Below are positions 1-14,006 of a stretch of DNA of 64,000 nt, piece by piece. How positions within the stretch are numbered: the first letter of the stretch is position 1; the number at the start of each line of letters is the position of its first letter. The notes below the pieces were generated by a model. It worked only from the letters and a program-made list of their open reading frames with translations, made no database searches and was not told where the DNA came from. Position numbers and translations under genes: made by a program. Source of the DNA: Earliella scabrosa (taxonomy: Eukaryota; Basidiomycota; Agaricomycetes; Polyporales; Polyporaceae); the NCBI GenBank assembly GCA_022605405.1, contig JABYQQ010000008.1, forward strand, positions 310,001-374,000, given 5' to 3'.

Positions 1-1089
1 CGTCGCGACTCCTCGTCTCCGCCATATGCATAACCGACAGATTCCCATGCTTGGTCGTCAAACTGCGAGTAGATCGATCCAGTGCTGTACTCCGACAAAC
101 GGTTACCGGAGGCCGTGGACGTTCGGTACCGGTTCCACGGCAGATAGCTCGCAAGGAGCGATCTGCGACTCCCTTCGTTCGTCAAGGCCATCAACAGGCT
201 GGATGGGACCCCTGTCTGCCGTTCCTCGATGGCACTCTGGGTGGAGTACACTGAGCCGGAGCTCAGCGTCGATGCTTGATGCATCAGACGGTGTTCGGTG
301 TACGTAGAACGTTCCGAAGGTGCGAAGGAAACCGGAGCTCGCTCTCGCTGAGAACTCCTACGAGGAATGGGCGGAGGCAGCCCAGGTTCCGGCTTCTTCG
401 GCATGTCCTTGAGCTGCGCAGAAGGCGTTGGGGGTCGAGGGGTAGGGACCGGTGGAACGGATTTTTCTCCCTCTGTGAGTTCGTTAGTTGCGCTCTCCCA
501 ACATCCACTAGTCATCCCACTTACCAAAGAGACTCTGCTTGAGCTCTGCAGTACCGCGGAGAGTCGACTGACTTGAGGCAGGTCCGTGGGAGGCAAAAGT
601 GACTTTGCGCCCGTGCGAGTCGCGTATCGAGAACGCGGGCCTGTACTGGCTCGCGGGGTACGACAGACCTGAGGCGTTCTTGCGCGTATTTTCCCTGACC
701 TCCAAGAACGCCAACTGCGAGAAGGAGTTCGAATCAGTCACTACCGAAGACCAACACAAGAGGAAGATTCGACGCACGGCTTCTTTCCGTTCTTTGGCTG
801 CCCTCCGCTTGATGCACCTTCCCCACCATGTCCAGCCGACGACAGCGACAAGCGCAAGCACTACGCCCGCTGCGGTACCGCTCGCAATTGCTGCCACCGG
901 TACATCCGAGCCCCTTGACTGGATGACCGCACCGACGGTCGGCAGGCCTGGAGCGCCACCGGTGGTAACTGTGGTCGTGAGGAACGTCGGAGAGGCCGGA
1001 ACGTTCACGGTGACGAAGACAGTGCGCGACGAAGAGCGGGAGGGCTGCTCCTCATCGGCGGCAGAGGACGAGGTGGAGGGAGGAGCCAT
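1..1089 (-). CDS. single-pass membrane protein with Ser/Thr-rich ectodomain (3' end outside window)
   Basis: Not assigned to a named family. The ATG at 1089 opens a Ser/Thr/Pro-rich N-terminal half of about 65 residues, followed by a hydrophobic segment (VAAIASGTAAGVVLALVAVV) and a basic stop-transfer (RCIKRR), so type I-like topology at the cell surface is inferred. The first exon ends at 778; intron 777-715 (GTGCGT...CGCAG); exon 714-525; intron 524-473 (GTAAGT, CTAAC branch, CACAG); exon 472-1 stays open to the window edge. Phases match at both junctions (0 and 1). The cytoplasmic tail is Pro/Ser-rich (VPPVPTPRPPTPSAQ) and repeats short Ser-Val/Ile-Tyr-Ser motifs (GSVYST, GSIYSQF) that could be phosphorylation or adaptor sites. 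Basidiomycetes carry many such Mid2-like single-TM proteins, often wall-stress sensors; that role here is speculation. Confidence 0.75.
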
Positions 1090-1484
1090 CGGGGCGACGG
1101 GGGAGTGGACGAAGCCCGGGGCTGAAAAGCAGCAAGGAAAAGCCTCGTGGGGGAAGCGTAAGGGTAAGGGTGATATAGATTATCGGGTGCTGTCAGACAA
1201 GGCTCGAATTTTGACCAGCCTCGTGTCCGGGGCCTGTCTGCATCTCGGCCGCGCCTTTCTCACCGCGCCCCGTGCGGCGAGTTCGAGAAGACGCTAGGAA
1301 GACATAGAAAGCAATATACAAAGGTACCGCCAGGGGCGCTCGCACGGAACCAAGTGCTGCTCGCCGACCGAATGAATACACGCCGACGGCAAGCTTTGAT
1401 CAGTCTGAATCAGATACAGCGCAAGAGACAATCCTATCAGCTACGACTAGACTAGGCGGTACACAAAGCACGCAGGCCTCCTCA
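1090..1484. other. intergenic region between two tail-to-head minus-strand genes
   Basis: This stretch holds the 3' flank of CEF1 and the promoter of the membrane-protein gene. No conserved reading frame is seen; the long plus-strand frame across 599-1297 is an antisense shadow of the membrane-protein gene. Confidence 0.6.
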
Positions 1485-4476
<2,992 letters not shown>

Positions 4477-4691
4477 TAGGGCAGATGATACAGAATATAG
4501 ACGAGTAGAGCGGGCGGTGGTGGTGGTCGAGGACGACGAGACGCACTCGGCGCCGCCATGGGCCAAACATTTCCTCTTTCGGCGACTACGTCCTGCACGT
4601 GACTCTGCCAAAACATTGCGCAGACGCGCTTTCGTTCTCTCGTCCCAAGGTCTGAACACAGCAGACTAGACTGTCTGTCTTGCTTGCCAGC
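4477..4691. promoter_or_regulatory. divergent promoter CEF1 / NOC4
   Basis: 215 bp separate the two start codons, so both promoters must lie here. No TATA box is evident. Confidence 0.5.
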
Positions 4692-7227
4692 ATGCCTCCG
4701 TCACTACCTTCGAAGAAGCGCAAGACGCGCGAGACTGACGACTCTGCTCTCGCCATTCAGAACCTGGAAAAGCAACTGACTACGGCCGTCTCGAATGGCT
4801 CTTCCTTAAACCCGCTTGCAGACCTGCTTGACATTGCCCTAGAATCAGACGCGGCGGCACAGCTATCTAAGGCGATCTATGCGCTCTACCGAGTCTTTGT
4901 CGTCATCATCTCAAATGGTCTACTCTCCGGTCCTGACCGCACAGAAGAGGCGAAGGCCGTCCGTGCTTGGCTCCTCGAGAGGTTACACGCCTTTGTTGAC
5001 CTGTTGGCGAGTTTGTTGAAGGATGAGGAAACGGCTCTCAAGGTGTGTAACACCCTTCTCACAGATTGCTCCGTATTTAAAAGCGTATGCGTGCACAGAC
5101 TTCTGCTCTTGAGATCCTCTTATCCCTTCAGAAGCACCTCTCGTCTTCCCTCACCCACACAGGGGACAGCAAGCAGCCCCCACAGTTCCACGTCTCACAT
5201 TTTCGCAAGATTGTCTCTGCTCTGCTTCTATGTCCTCCCTCACAGCGCGGGAAAGCTACGAAGAAGCGCAAGACAGCAGACACCGAGGCCTCTGGTGCTG
5301 ACCGAAACCTGGACTCGGACGTGCGCGACCACTTCGTCAACACCTGGTTCAGCGTGAATGACGACATACGGTGGTTCTTCCTTCGTGACGCAGCGTACGT
5401 TCGTCTCGCCGCGTGTGCCCTATGCCAACAGTCTCACATTCGCCTGCTTCTCGCTAGCATCCTCATCTCGAAGCACCCGTACTCTGAAGCACCCCAGCTA
5501 CCCGGAAATTTACTGTCCATCCTCGAGCGTCTCACTACGTTTCCAACAAAGCCTTCAGAGCTGAACAGCTGGTGGGTCGAGGAGCTCGGTACGAAGCCGC
5601 CAGCGTCGAAAAAGTCCAAGGGAGACGAGGACGAGGACGACGCGCCAGGCGAATCAGGCGAGGGGGACGAAGAAGACGACTGGCGCAAGTTCTTCGACGA
5701 CCCGCCGGCGAAGCCTTCCGCCGAGGGCAAGAAGGGACCTGCCGGCCGTGTCCACACGTTGACGATACACCAATCCCTGCACTCGCTCGCCGCGCACAGG
5801 GCGGTATTCACGCGTGCATGGCTCGCATTGCTCCCGCAACTTTCCCTGGGTTCGACCGAAGCGACGAAGGCGTATTCCCTCAGGGTCCTGAACGTCCTGC
5901 ATCGCGGGGTCATCCCTCATCTAACACGGCCAATTTTAATTATGGACTGGGTCAGTGCGTCTGTAGACCACGGTGCGCTCTTTTCCTGTGTTCCTATGAC
6001 AGAGACTATCTCAACGTCATTGTTTCGCATCCTCAGGGGGCACAGTAGGCCTTCTAGCATTGAATGCGCTATTTACGCTTATAAAGGAATACAACCTGTA
6101 CGTCTGCATGAAGTTGTCCATGACATGCGACGCGACACTCATCAATGCAACAGTGATTATCCGTCATTCTACACACGACTATACGGCTTTTTGGACAGAG
6201 ATGTGCTCCATCTGAAGCACCGAGCCAGATTCTTCCGCCTAACGGAACTATTCTTGGCATCGACGTATGTATACATACCCATGTCTTCACGTGGGCTGTG
6301 TTGGCCTCTACGTCACGCTGAATATGAGTGCTAACCTTCACCACCGGGATCTACAGACATCTGCCGGCGACTTTGGTCGCGTCGTTCGTCAAACGGCTAT
6401 CAAGGCTGTCGCTGAGCGCGCCTCCGGCGGCGGTGGTGATGCTCATCCCCTTCACCTACAACATGCTTCGCCGGCACCCCGCCCTGATGGCGATGATCCA
6501 CCGTGCCGAGGATGTCACCGGCGCGGAATGCGGTGCGTATCCGGGTACTTGCATGCGCTTCTATCTCCCTGCTGCCTGTTTGACTTTTCTTCTGTGTTCT
6601 GTTGGAGCTGATGATGATGATGACGACGTCGTTGTGTCCGGTTTTCCTCGGGTCCGGGGTTTGGTTGCCGGATGGTCCCTGACTTGTTATATTTGCACCC
6701 GCAGACGGATTCGACGCGGCGGAGGCAAACCCGACCTTGACGAACGCGCTCGAGAGCTCGCTGTGGGAGCTGTACAGTCACCGGCAGCACTACCACGCGG
6801 CGGTGTCGACGCTGGCGAAGATCTTCGAGGAGGCGTTCACGCGACCGAGCTACGCGATGGAAGACTTTCTGGACCACACGTATGGCACGGTGCGTCCGCG
6901 TTTTCGTTTGCATTGTCGTTCGGGCTTTGTCGGTCGTCCGCCTTCGTCCGATGGGTCCGTGATGGTCTGTCTGAACGGGCGTGGACTGCGGCTGCGAGCG
7001 GTCGGATGTGGATGCGAGTGGCGTGCTTCGCACTTCCTCGGACATCACACGGGACGGACGGCGGCGCTGCTCGATGTCAAACGATTGAATGCTAACGACG
7101 AATGTATGGATGGCAGCTGTTCGAGACGGAGGCGAAGCGGAATATCCGAAAGGAGCCGGCGACGGCGTTGGAGCTGTCGCAGTTGCCCGAGGACGATGGG
7201 CTGGAGGAGCTGTGGAGGATTGGCTGA
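4692..7227 (+). CDS. NOC4: nucleolar complex protein 4 (Noc4), 40S ribosome biogenesis
   Basis: Noc4 pairs with Nop14 in the nucleolus for 18S rRNA processing and 40S subunit export. Seven exons give 616 residues: 4692-5042, 5099-5954, 6037-6097, 6154-6264, 6357-6532, 6705-6889, 7117-7227. The CBF/Mak21 domain runs from about residue 390 to the end: GLLALNALFTLIKEYNLDYPSFY, FLDRDVLHLKHRARFF, HLPATLVASFVKRLSRLSL, NMLRRHPALMAMIHR, LWELYSHRQHYHAAVSTLAKIF. An acidic/Lys spacer (GDEDEDDAPGESGEGDEEDD) lies mid-protein. The start is the ATG at 4692; an upstream in-frame TTG at 4680 is not a credible start. Intron 2 uses the internal GTGCGT at 5955 rather than GTCAGT at 5951, because only that phase avoids a stop. 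The last two introns are long for the locus (172 and 227 nt). The C-terminus ends KEPATALELSQLPEDDGLEELWRIG. Confidence 0.93.
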
Positions 7228-9028
7228 GAGCGGGACCTGTGCGTTGTGCGTGTGAGGGAGCGGCAAGTCTTGTTTGAGTAGGCGACGGGCTTGTGGTACG
7301 ATGAGGATGTGACGCCGGATGCATATGATCGAACTTGGATAGAACAACAGCCTTGGACGGCTGCGTGCCAGTTTGACGTTTACCGTGCGGGCGGGTTGCG
7401 AATGTGGCCAGAATGCCGAAGATGACCGGGACGCCTCAAGGTGGACGAGCGCCAAGTGGGAAATCGGATGTGGAACAGACGGGACCGGGTTGGGCTGGAG
7501 AGAGTTTGAAGGCCGGGGGAGAAGGCGACGGGGCTGGTGGATGAGGTCAGTTTGTGTTAGGGTGCGATGAGTTTAGTACAGCAGGCTACAGTTGGGATGG
7601 CTGGTGGAGCACGGGATCGGAGTCGGTGTCTTGAACGAGTGGGCGAGGCGCTAGCTAGAGATTGGACCGGTTAATCACCGGGGCCTTGTCTGGCCTTGGT
7701 CTAACGCTGTCTGAGGCCGCACCGAGCCTCCGACAAGCCGGACCAAGTGCATGCTTGCAGAGGCCTGAGGGTGCTGGTGTAGATGCCGGCGTCGGACGAT
7801 CGCTCCGTGGCCCGCGCGCGGCGCGGTGAGCTGTGCGGGATGGGCATGGGCATGGGTGCCGGGTTAGTCAGAGGGAGAATAGAGATAAGGCTAGAGAGTA
7901 TGTAGGATGGGTGCCGGTGCCGGTGGGCTCGAGATTGAATGTTTGAATGCAAGCTGGATTTGCTGGAGGCGATCCGGAGGGACGAGCCGGGGGACAGAGT
8001 GAAGCCGGGGAGATAGGCTCGAGGGCGGGGCCATCTAGGTTGGGAATGGGAGCGTAAGAGGTGGACGGTGTAGCGGAGAGCAGCAGATGTCCCGATGAGG
8101 AGAGCATGCGCGGTGGGCGGCATGAAAGGACATCAGACAGATTGACATTGGCGAGTTCCTGGAGGGGCGCCTGGCCGGGGGTAGTACGAGACGAGCGCGA
8201 GAGGACGATGGTGCCGGGTGGCCAGGATGTCTGTCAGTTGTCTGTCCCGGGTAAGACTCAGAGAAGGATGAATGCTGGCGGCGGATGCTTGAGCCCCGGT
8301 GAGTTATGTACATAGTCTGGGTTGAGAGGGTACTCGCGTGGACAGTCGGGATCGGACTCGGAGCGCTGGAACGCTGGCTGTGTTGGGCGTGGCTGGCAAT
8401 CAAAGACTAGGTTGCCGCTCTCTGCGCCTCCTGCATGCAGCTCGTGATGCGCGTGCGGTCGCGTCTGCTCGCGCTCAGCAGGCTGCCAGCCCGAGTAGGT
8501 TGTCGGTGGCCGGGGGTGAACACTGTACGGGAGGGGCACGAGCTGGGAGCAGGGGGAGCGGGAGGAGCCGGGCAGCAGATGAGAGGCCGTGAGTGACCGG
8601 ATGGAGACCGAGCTGGTCTGTGGGCGTCTATGCGGGCAGGGATCGCTGGGAGGACGAGGACGAGGTGTGGACGCGAGCTGGCCGGGATCCGCTAGCACGC
8701 CCTGGCCGCCGCACACCGTCCTCGCAGGCGGGGAGGGGCGGGGGCAGAGCGGGGCAGCCTGTCTGCAGGTGCGATTCGGGCGGACGGCGAGAGCGCAGAG
8801 GCAGCGCAGAGGCTCAGGCAAGCGCAGGCGAGGCGGGCGCCTGTCCGGTGACTTGGTGGCTGCCTAAAGGGGGCGGTTCCGGCGTCTTTGTGGCCGCTGG
8901 CCGAAATGAAATTGGCCGCGGGGGACGGTGATTGGGTGCCGTGGGGCGGGAGAAGTAGCCGGAGAATGAAAACCGGGGAATAAAGGAAATGATCCCGTCG
9001 GCACGCCGGCTCATCGGTTCTCCCGCTT
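7228..9028. other. 1.8-kb GC-rich intergenic region, no gene recognised
   Basis: Holds the NOC4 3' flank and a long upstream region for the zinc-cluster factor. Several open frames exist on both strands (for example 8258-8821 minus), but they are Pro/Ser/Arg-rich, lack splice-linked continuation and match no family I know. A long 5' leader, a non-coding RNA or simple promoter sequence are all possible. Confidence 0.5.
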
Positions 9029-12000
9029 ATGGGAGGTGCCCAGTCCCCTTCCCGGCGCCTCCCTCGGCCCTCTCACGTCCGTCCGACGCCTCCCATCTTA
9101 ACCTCCTCCCTCTCTCCCTCTCTCTCTCTCCTCCCCCCGCCCTCTCTCTCTCCCTCCGCCCCCGCTCGCCTCCTCCCTCGCCCTCGCCCCGCTCGCCCGC
9201 AAACCTCGCTCCGACACCGCGACCCTCCTCCTCCCCCGCCACCCAACTCTATCACCCTCGCTCTTCAACCTAGTCCCCGCCTCGCCCCCGGCGCTCCCAA
9301 ACCATGGACGTCCAGACCGCCCCCGCAAACCCTCCGTCCGTCGTCCTCTCCCCGCTCCCTGCCCTGCTCTCATCCGCCTCCTTCTCTTTGTAGCACCAAG
9401 ACCCCCGTCCACAGAGGCGCACGAGCATGCACCGTGTGCAGACAGGCAAAGGTACTCCCTCATTCTTCCTATCCGCACTCTCTCCACATGCCCATCTCCC
9501 CGTCAGATGAAGTGCGTTGGTGCAGAAGACGGCACAAAGCGCTGTCAGCGCTGCCAGAGATCCGGTGCAGAGTCCGTACACTTCTTACTCTTGCCTTTCC
9601 TTCTCCCCCTCACATTTTCCTTAGATGTGTCTTTGAGAAGCATCGTCGTGGCCGCAAACCAGGCTCAAAGTGCGTATCCTTCATCTCCTGCCTCATCTCA
9701 TCTCCTTCATGCCCCCCTCCAGACTCTCAGAGGCCTCCAAGATGCTCCGTCGCCTCGAAAAGGGTCTCAACAACGCAAAAGCAAAGCAACCCTCCTCGGC
9801 CGGTCTCTCCCAGCCCTCCTCTTCTGCCCAGTTTGGTCACGACGAAGCTCCGGGTTCCTCATCCTACCACGCCCAAAACTCCAATCCTTCTCACTCTGGA
9901 CAGCAGTCCGACGATGACATGGACGAGGACGAGGAGGACCGTGCGGAAGAGGCAAGAGGCGCCATCATCCCCGCCCGCGCCATCCGCTCCTTCCTCGACG
10001 TCGTCATGAACAAGGAGCCCCTCGAGCACTCCCCTCCCCTCTCCGGCAGTCCTTCAGAACGCGCTGGTTACGTCTCTCCCAAGGCCCCCTCCCAGAGCCC
10101 AACTCGTGCCTATGGCTCCCCTCAGCCCAGCATCAGCACCAGTCTCTTCGGCAGTCCACCCAAAGACCCCGTCTCCGCTGGTATCCTCACCGAGGACGAC
10201 GTGCCTACCTTCTTCGACGCCTTCTTCCTCCGTCTCAACCCGTTCATCAACCTCTTTGACCCCGCCCTCCACTCGGCCAGCTTTGTCCGCTCGCGCTCCC
10301 CCTTCCTCTTCACCGCTATGCTCATGGCCTGCTGCAAGTTTTTCCGTCCCGCCAGCTATCAGGCCGTCAGGCGTCTCGCTCATGAGTGGTGTGTCTACAC
10401 CTTTGCCGAGGGCACCGAGAACGTGGAGACCGTCCAAGCCCTAGCCTGCATGACCTACTGGAAAGAACCCGCCGATAGGCGGACATGGACTTACATCGGC
10501 ATGGCCTGCCGCATGGCCGTCAACTTGCGCCTAAACCGCTTTGTCGGCACGCGTCCAAACTCCGAGTCTGACTATCAAGTTCTGGAGCGTCGCAACAAGG
10601 AGCGCACCTACCTCGTCCTGTTCGTTCACGATCGTTCCCTGAGCATGCAGACCGGCAAGCATTGGATGCTCCCCGAGGACGATCTTGTTCGCAACTATCG
10701 CAGCTGGCACAAGGAAGGCGTTCTCGGTCAGCGCCCTGAGATTCGTCCTGAGGATGTCATCGTGGCCGCCTTTGTCCATCTCCGCCTCATCGGCTCGGAG
10801 GCCACTGATACCTTCTACAACCGCCAGAGCATGTTCGAGAGCGAGCTGTACAAGTACAATGCGGAGCTCGACGAATGGCTCAAGTACTGGGTCGGTGAGA
10901 TGCAGAAGTGTACGTACACGGTCATTCCTCGTGGCCGTCGTCCTCATGTCTCGTTATCAGCCCCGCTCGCGGACCCGTTCCACACGCATTTCCTCCAATT
11001 CTTCCAGTCGCATGTCAGGCTCTTCCTCAACACGTTCGGCTTGAAAGTGGAGGTGAGAGCGTCCGCGTTCGCGCTGCCATTTGCCTTGTCCTGAAGTCTG
11101 TTCAGATGAGCCGCACGCCCAACCTGGAGGCCGTGCGCCAGTGCTTCCAGAGCGCGCGGACGAACCTGCAAATTGTGTCGAAAGACTTCGCGGGCACGCA
11201 CGTCCTGGTACGGTCGCTTCCTCTGAGGCGTGTGAAGGGTATTCACCACGCTTCTTTTAGCGGTACGGTCAGGAGTCCATCACCGTCATGTCGGCGTACG
11301 CTGCCATCGTGCTTCTTAGGGTGAGGTTTCTGACACCCCTCTCTTCCCCACCGGCAACTCACGACCGCCTCCCGCTTGCACAGTTGCTCCGTAACCCGAG
11401 CACGATGATTCAATTGAGGGAGAGCGCCGAGAGCATCCACGCCATCATCAATGGAACTGCCGATGCCTATCAGAGCGCGGGTCATGTCACCGGATCTGAG
11501 CTGGACTCGGCAGCATACCACGCTCGCTTCCTCCGTCGGCTCACCCTCATTGATCAGGAAAGAGCACGCCAACAGCCGGAGCGAAATGGTTTCAGGCCAG
11601 AGGGTGTTCCGCCTTCATTTGCGGCAGGTGAGCTTGCAAGCACATCAATCTGCGAATGAACGCTAACGGCCGTCTTGCAGGTCTGCCGCCGATCCGAACG
11701 TCGCAGCCAGCCTTGGGCATGTCTGCGCCGCAGATGGATGCCTACTCGCTCCCTCGGACGGCACACCAGCTCAGCCAACCTCAGCTCCCGCCTTTGTCTA
11801 TCCCTGGCTCCTCTTCGCAGCAGAACGTGCACGGTTACTCGGGTAACGGCCACATCGACTACAACATGGACTCCGCCGTTCGCACGGGCATGCCGCATGG
11901 TGCCACAAGACCCCACGCAGTGCCATCCGCCAGTGATGACTCGTACTTTGACTACATGCTGAACGAAGTCGGCGTGGCAAATGATCTCTTCCCTCGCGGC

Positions 12001-12183
12001 GACGGCACTTCCGTCGGATTCATCAACGTGAACGATTATGGTTATGGCGCTCCGCCTACCCACAATTACCGCGAGCAGCACCCCCAAATGCAGACGGCGG
12101 CGTACGGAGGACATGCGCACCATCGTCCGACCTCTTTCCACCTCCCGTCGATGCAGTACTATGCCCACGACGGCGCTCGATAG
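9029..12183 (+). CDS. Zn2Cys6 fungal-specific transcription factor
   Basis: Nuclear DNA-binding regulator. Nine exons: 9029-9451, 9507-9571, 9625-9669, 9723-10909, 10961-11052, 11106-11207, 11261-11320, 11384-11627, 11681-12183. The zinc cluster is assembled across three exons as C-x2-C-x6-C-x9-C-x2-C-x6-C (ACTVCRQAKMKC, KRCQRCQRSGAEC), followed by a basic linker HRRGRKPGSK and a coiled coil (LSEASKMLRRLEKGL). The fungal_trans middle homology domain covers roughly exon 4 (FFDAFFLRLNPFINLFDP to ADRRTWTYIGMACRMAVNLRLNR). The C-terminus is Gln/Ser/Tyr-rich, as in activation domains. Regulated genes cannot be inferred. The start is uncertain: from 9029 the first 130 residues are Pro/Ser low complexity over a CT-rich tract (9100-9190) that looks like a promoter element, so the true start may lie in an unrecognised exon; the ATG at 9304 is in the wrong frame unless spliced. 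From 9029 the length is 906 residues. Confidence 0.88.
9100..9190 (+). promoter_or_regulatory. CT-rich tract upstream of the zinc-cluster domain
   Basis: Nearly uninterrupted pyrimidine run (TCTCTCCCTCTCTCTCTCTC near 9111). CT-rich blocks just upstream of transcription starts are common in highly expressed filamentous fungal genes, so this may mark the promoter rather than coding sequence. Confidence 0.4.
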
Positions 12184-12665
12184 TCGTTGCAGTCGCACTG
12201 CCGAGGCGCGTACCAGTACACTTGCTCGTCGTCATCTTGGACTCTTGCGCTCTGCGGTCGGACAGACACGTCCGTTCATTTTTGCCTGCTAAGTCATTAT
12301 ACGAATGTAATATGCGCGCATGCCACCCGCCCCTCTTCCTCTGTCGCTCTTCCTCTTATTTCCGCGTCATCCCTCACATGATCCTCTCGTCCATCGTCGT
12401 CACTCTGCCCTCTCAGACTCTGCCCGCTATCATCATATCATGCGCCCACCTGTTCCATAGCTCGCTCCCCTAGTATTGTTCTATTGTCGCTCTGCCAGTT
12501 GCCACTCGTCGTCCGTACCATCACGCTGTTGTCCCCTCAGAAATTTCATGTACTATATCGTGATTCTGGATGTTGCCACGCATGTCTGCACCTACAGCAA
12601 TGTCAATGTTTGCATTTCCTTCCATGAGGGCCCGCGCTCGCCGCGCGCTGCCTCATTGGCCACTG

Positions 12666-13751
12666 GTGACCCCCAGTGAAAAGTCCGTCTGCGCCCTGCC
12701 GCCGCCAAACGCCACGGTACGCCAGCGCCAAAATCCAGGTGCGCCAGGCTGCCATTATCCGCGGCGGCGCCCCAGAGGGTGCTTCGCGCGCGTCATCCGC
12801 GCTGTTCGACGTGCGTTCCAGGGCGGTCGACGTCTCGACAACACGCAACATGTGTCTAAGCTACGTGCAAACTGGCGGCGAGACGAACAGGATTCGCTCC
12901 CACGCGTGCTCGCTCGACACATCGCTGTTGCGTCGACCCATACAGACGCGCAAGCGCTCGCGGACCACCGCGCACACCGCGATGATGTCATGCGCGCGGA
13001 CTTGGGACACATTCACGCTGCAGTCGCTGTGCCCTTCTTCTCACTCTTCCATCATCTGCTCGTCTCTTGCCCTCTTCTCTACTAGGCCCTTTTACTAGAT
13101 CCTCGTATTCGACGTGAGACAGGTGAGTACATGCAATCATGGTACAACATCAAGTGACATCGGAGGACGGAGACCCTGGCGGAGGGGACTAGGAGGGCAG
13201 GATTGGGGCGGATGGGAGCATTGCGGAGGGGGCGAAGTGAGTGGGAGGGGCTAGGAAATGGAGATCGCGGGTGCGGGTGCAGGATCGCGGGTGCGGGTGC
13301 AGGCGAGGCAGGAGGGAGCGGGGAACGGAGGGAGAGGAGAGGACGCGAGGAGAGGGGAGAGGGGAGAGGGCGCGGGGAGAGGGGGGAGAGGAGCGAAGAC
13401 TGGCGGGGAGGCGTGGCGGAGAGCAGGAGGGGAGGGGTACGGCGGACGCAGGTGCGCATGGGAGTGGTGGGCGATCGCTGTTGTATGTATGGTGTCTGGC
13501 TCTGTACGCCATTGTACGCGCCTAGAAAGGGAATGCAAAGCAAATTTGGCGCAAGCGTACAGTGGCAGAAAATGGCGGAACGGGTTGACAGGTCAACAGA
13601 TGACTCCGATGAGGACAGACTGTGGCGGAGGACGGCGGACGAGCGTGCTTCTTTTTCCGCCAACACTGGCCACCATGAGCCACGGTAGGCCATCGCGGCC
13701 ATTGGCAGCTGGGAGCGGCGGGGCGCGGACGGACTTTTCACTGGGGGTGAC
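12666..13751. repeat. 1.09-kb segment bounded by 38-bp inverted repeats (possible non-autonomous DNA element)
   Basis: The left arm (12666-12703, begins GTGACCCCCAGTGAAAAGTC) and the reverse complement of the right arm (13751-13714, begins GTCACCCCCAGTGAAAAGTC) agree at about 34 of 38 positions. The interior is GC-rich, with a purine-rich stretch (13300-13430) and no convincing coding frame. No clear target-site duplication is visible outside the arms, so a MITE-like element is only one reading. Confidence 0.55.
13263..13302. repeat. 20-bp perfect tandem duplication
   Basis: Two adjacent identical copies of GATCGCGGGTGCGGGTGCAG. Confidence 0.9.
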
Positions 13752-14006
13752 CGGTCCAAGAGTATGTGTTGCTGCACTGCATTTTCAACAGGCGGAGCAC
13801 AGCACCATTGCCGCACCGAGACAATCTCGAGGATACAAGTAAGCCTGCGCTCGGTGATGCGTGTTTGAATGGGCCAAGTAATTGTCGTGGGTCACGCAGA
13901 TCACCCCGTGGTTCTCGGATTTTGTCCTCTGGGCCACCATACTGCATTAGGCCAGTGTCCGACTGTCTACTCCTGATGCACTCCCAAAGGGCCCGAAGAC
14001 CGAAGA

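Larger units (their letters stand above)
12184..14006. other. 1.8-kb intergenic region between convergent genes
   Basis: Contains the 3' flanks of the transcription factor and NUP37, and the inverted-repeat structure annotated separately. The open frames here (for example 12570-13085 plus) are low complexity and unsupported. Confidence 0.5.

Noticed and set aside
599..1297. 232-codon plus-strand frame
   Set aside because: Antisense to the membrane-protein gene, whose three exons join in phase.
4680..4692. Earlier NOC4 start at 4680
   Set aside because: The codon is TTG, not ATG, and 4692 is the first ATG.
13189..13842. Several overlapping frames on both strands at 13.2-13.8 kb
   Set aside because: Low-complexity purine-rich DNA that is open in most frames; composition not protein-like.
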